From Lactiplantibacillus modestisalitolerans (GTDB lineage: Bacteria; Bacillota; Bacilli; Lactobacillales; Lactobacillaceae), in contig NZ_BJEA01000001.1 in the NCBI RefSeq assembly GCF_005405425.1, positions 62,001 through 126,000 on the forward strand: a stretch of DNA of 64,000 nucleotides, in the 5' to 3' direction. Within the stretch, counting starts at the first letter, position 1. Each line of letters starts with the position of its first letter. Below are positions 63,420 through 64,000 of this stretch, piece after piece. The notes beneath the pieces were generated by a model. It saw only the letters and a program-made list of their open reading frames with translations, had not been told where the DNA came from and did no database searches. Position numbers and translations under genes: made by a program.

Positions 63420-64000
63420 TTAATTATTGCCCTGGTCACTAAAGATATGGGTGTAATAAGAACTCCCCTTGGCCGTCCGGGCTAAGAAACTTTGAATATC
63501 CCCGTTTGCGCTCTTAACTGTAATTTCAACCGGCACTCCGGATGGGAGGTACCGTTTAGCAGCCGTTGCGAGGTACTGGGTAAAGCTAATGATTTCAGTT
63601 TCACTATAAAACTTAGTCGTAATGTTGACACTTAACTTGCTTAACGCCTTGTCCTTGTAGTGGGCGTTAGCCGTCACACCGGACAAGTTCGGGAAGAAGT
63701 TTTCAACGTGCGACTTAAACGAACTAAAGTCGGACTCATCATTATTGTTAGCCCCGCTATTCTTTGATTCAGAAGTGGCCGGGAAAACGTAATTATTCCA
63801 GTCCAAGGACTTCCAGTCCGAAACCGAGGTCGAGCCGTTCTTAGAAACCGCGTAGGCAATCATGTTACCACCTACTAGACTATCATTCGAGGACTGCTTG
63901 TAAAGTGCTAAAACAATCGGCACACTCTTCAAAGCGGACTTTTGCCGCAAACGTTGTAAGACGGTGTTCGCCATCTTCTTCCCCTGCGCCGTTAATTCCG
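63420..64000 (-). CDS. camS: CamS family sex-pheromone-like lipoprotein, N-terminus outside window
   Basis: The frame is open to the window edge, so only the C-terminal 193 codons are seen. It reads ELTAQGKKMANTVLQRLRQK, then SVPIVLALYKQSSNDSLVGG and YYTHIFSDQGNN at the end, as in CamS proteins of lactobacilli and enterococci (precursors whose lipoprotein signal peptides can give pheromone peptides). The signal peptide is not in the window. It lies directly upstream of gatCAB, the usual L. plantarum-group arrangement. An internal ATG at 63974 is not the start. Confidence 0.85.
   Translation of the reverse strand, partial: ELTAQGKKMANTVLQRLRQKSALKSVPIVLALYKQSSNDSLVGGNMIAYAVSKNGSTSVSDWKSLDWNNYVFPATSESKNSGANNNDESDFSSFKSHVENFFPNLSGVTANAHYKDKALSKLSVNITTKFYSETEIISFTQYLATAAKRYLPSGVPVEITVKSANGDIQSFLARTAKGSSYYTHIFSDQGNN

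Overview
The window looks like a chromosomal segment of a Lactiplantibacillus (L. plantarum group) genome. The evidence is gene content and synteny read from the sequence (gatCAB preceded by camS, dagK, a RumA/RlmD-type methyltransferase, gdh, pit with DUF47, cspA-type protein, DUF4828, DUF4811, DUF915), Firmicute-type Shine-Dalgarno sites, and many TTG/GTG starts. The species is an inference; no database was searched.

Layout. (1) 1-18.9 kb is an AT-rich surface polysaccharide (EPS/CPS) locus, almost all on the minus strand and transcribed from about 18.89 kb towards 2.3 kb. In order it holds a chain-length protein, a degenerate tyrosine-kinase-like protein, a degenerate serine-hydrolase-like protein, a DUF4422 transferase, two GT4 enzymes, a CDP-glycerol-type phosphotransferase, a GlfT2-like GT2, a Wzy polymerase, UDP-galactopyranose mutase, a Wzx flippase and a frameshifted Core-2/I-branching-type transferase. 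Its distal end and middle are broken up by IS66, IS30 and IS110 material. Together the genes suggest a Wzx/Wzy polymer carrying galactofuranose and possibly glycerol phosphate. No priming transferase or CpsB-type phosphatase is visible. (2) 18.9-21.4 kb is an insertion-sequence graveyard with IS982-like and ISL3-like relics. (3) 21.4-47.7 kb is GC-richer, core-like sequence: glycerol facilitator, YihY, GtrB-type GT2, WecB, serine hydrolase, NADP-GDH, PiT/DUF47 phosphate uptake, a candidate small RNA, a small Arg/His-rich secreted peptide, UspA, a Panacea-type toxin-antitoxin pair next to tRNA-Arg(CCT), DEAD-box helicase, Gfo/Idh oxidoreductase, cold-shock protein, a GH25-like protein without catalytic residues, an RpiR regulator, an orphan PTS EIIC with a DUF915 hydrolase, a P-type ATPase, and a divergent TetR/MFS pair. 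(4) 47.7-57.1 kb is an accessory defence island. It has an overlapping gene pair that I interpret as a DdmDE-like plasmid-elimination system (SF2 helicase with PD-(D/E)XK nuclease, plus a 727-residue partner of the size of the Argonaute-like DdmE), and a Mrr-type IV restriction enzyme, with a small membrane protein and an aldo/keto reductase between them. (5) 57.1-64 kb is core housekeeping: RlmD-type methyltransferase, DagK, and gatB-gatA-gatC with the end of camS.

The most interesting items are the DdmDE-like pair, the Panacea pair with an unclassified toxin candidate, the candidate ~225-nt RNA at 31.2-31.45 kb, the cationic secreted peptide at 32.2 kb, and three enzyme-fold proteins that have visibly lost catalytic residues (tyrosine kinase, serine hydrolase, GH25). 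All functional calls come from motif reading alone.
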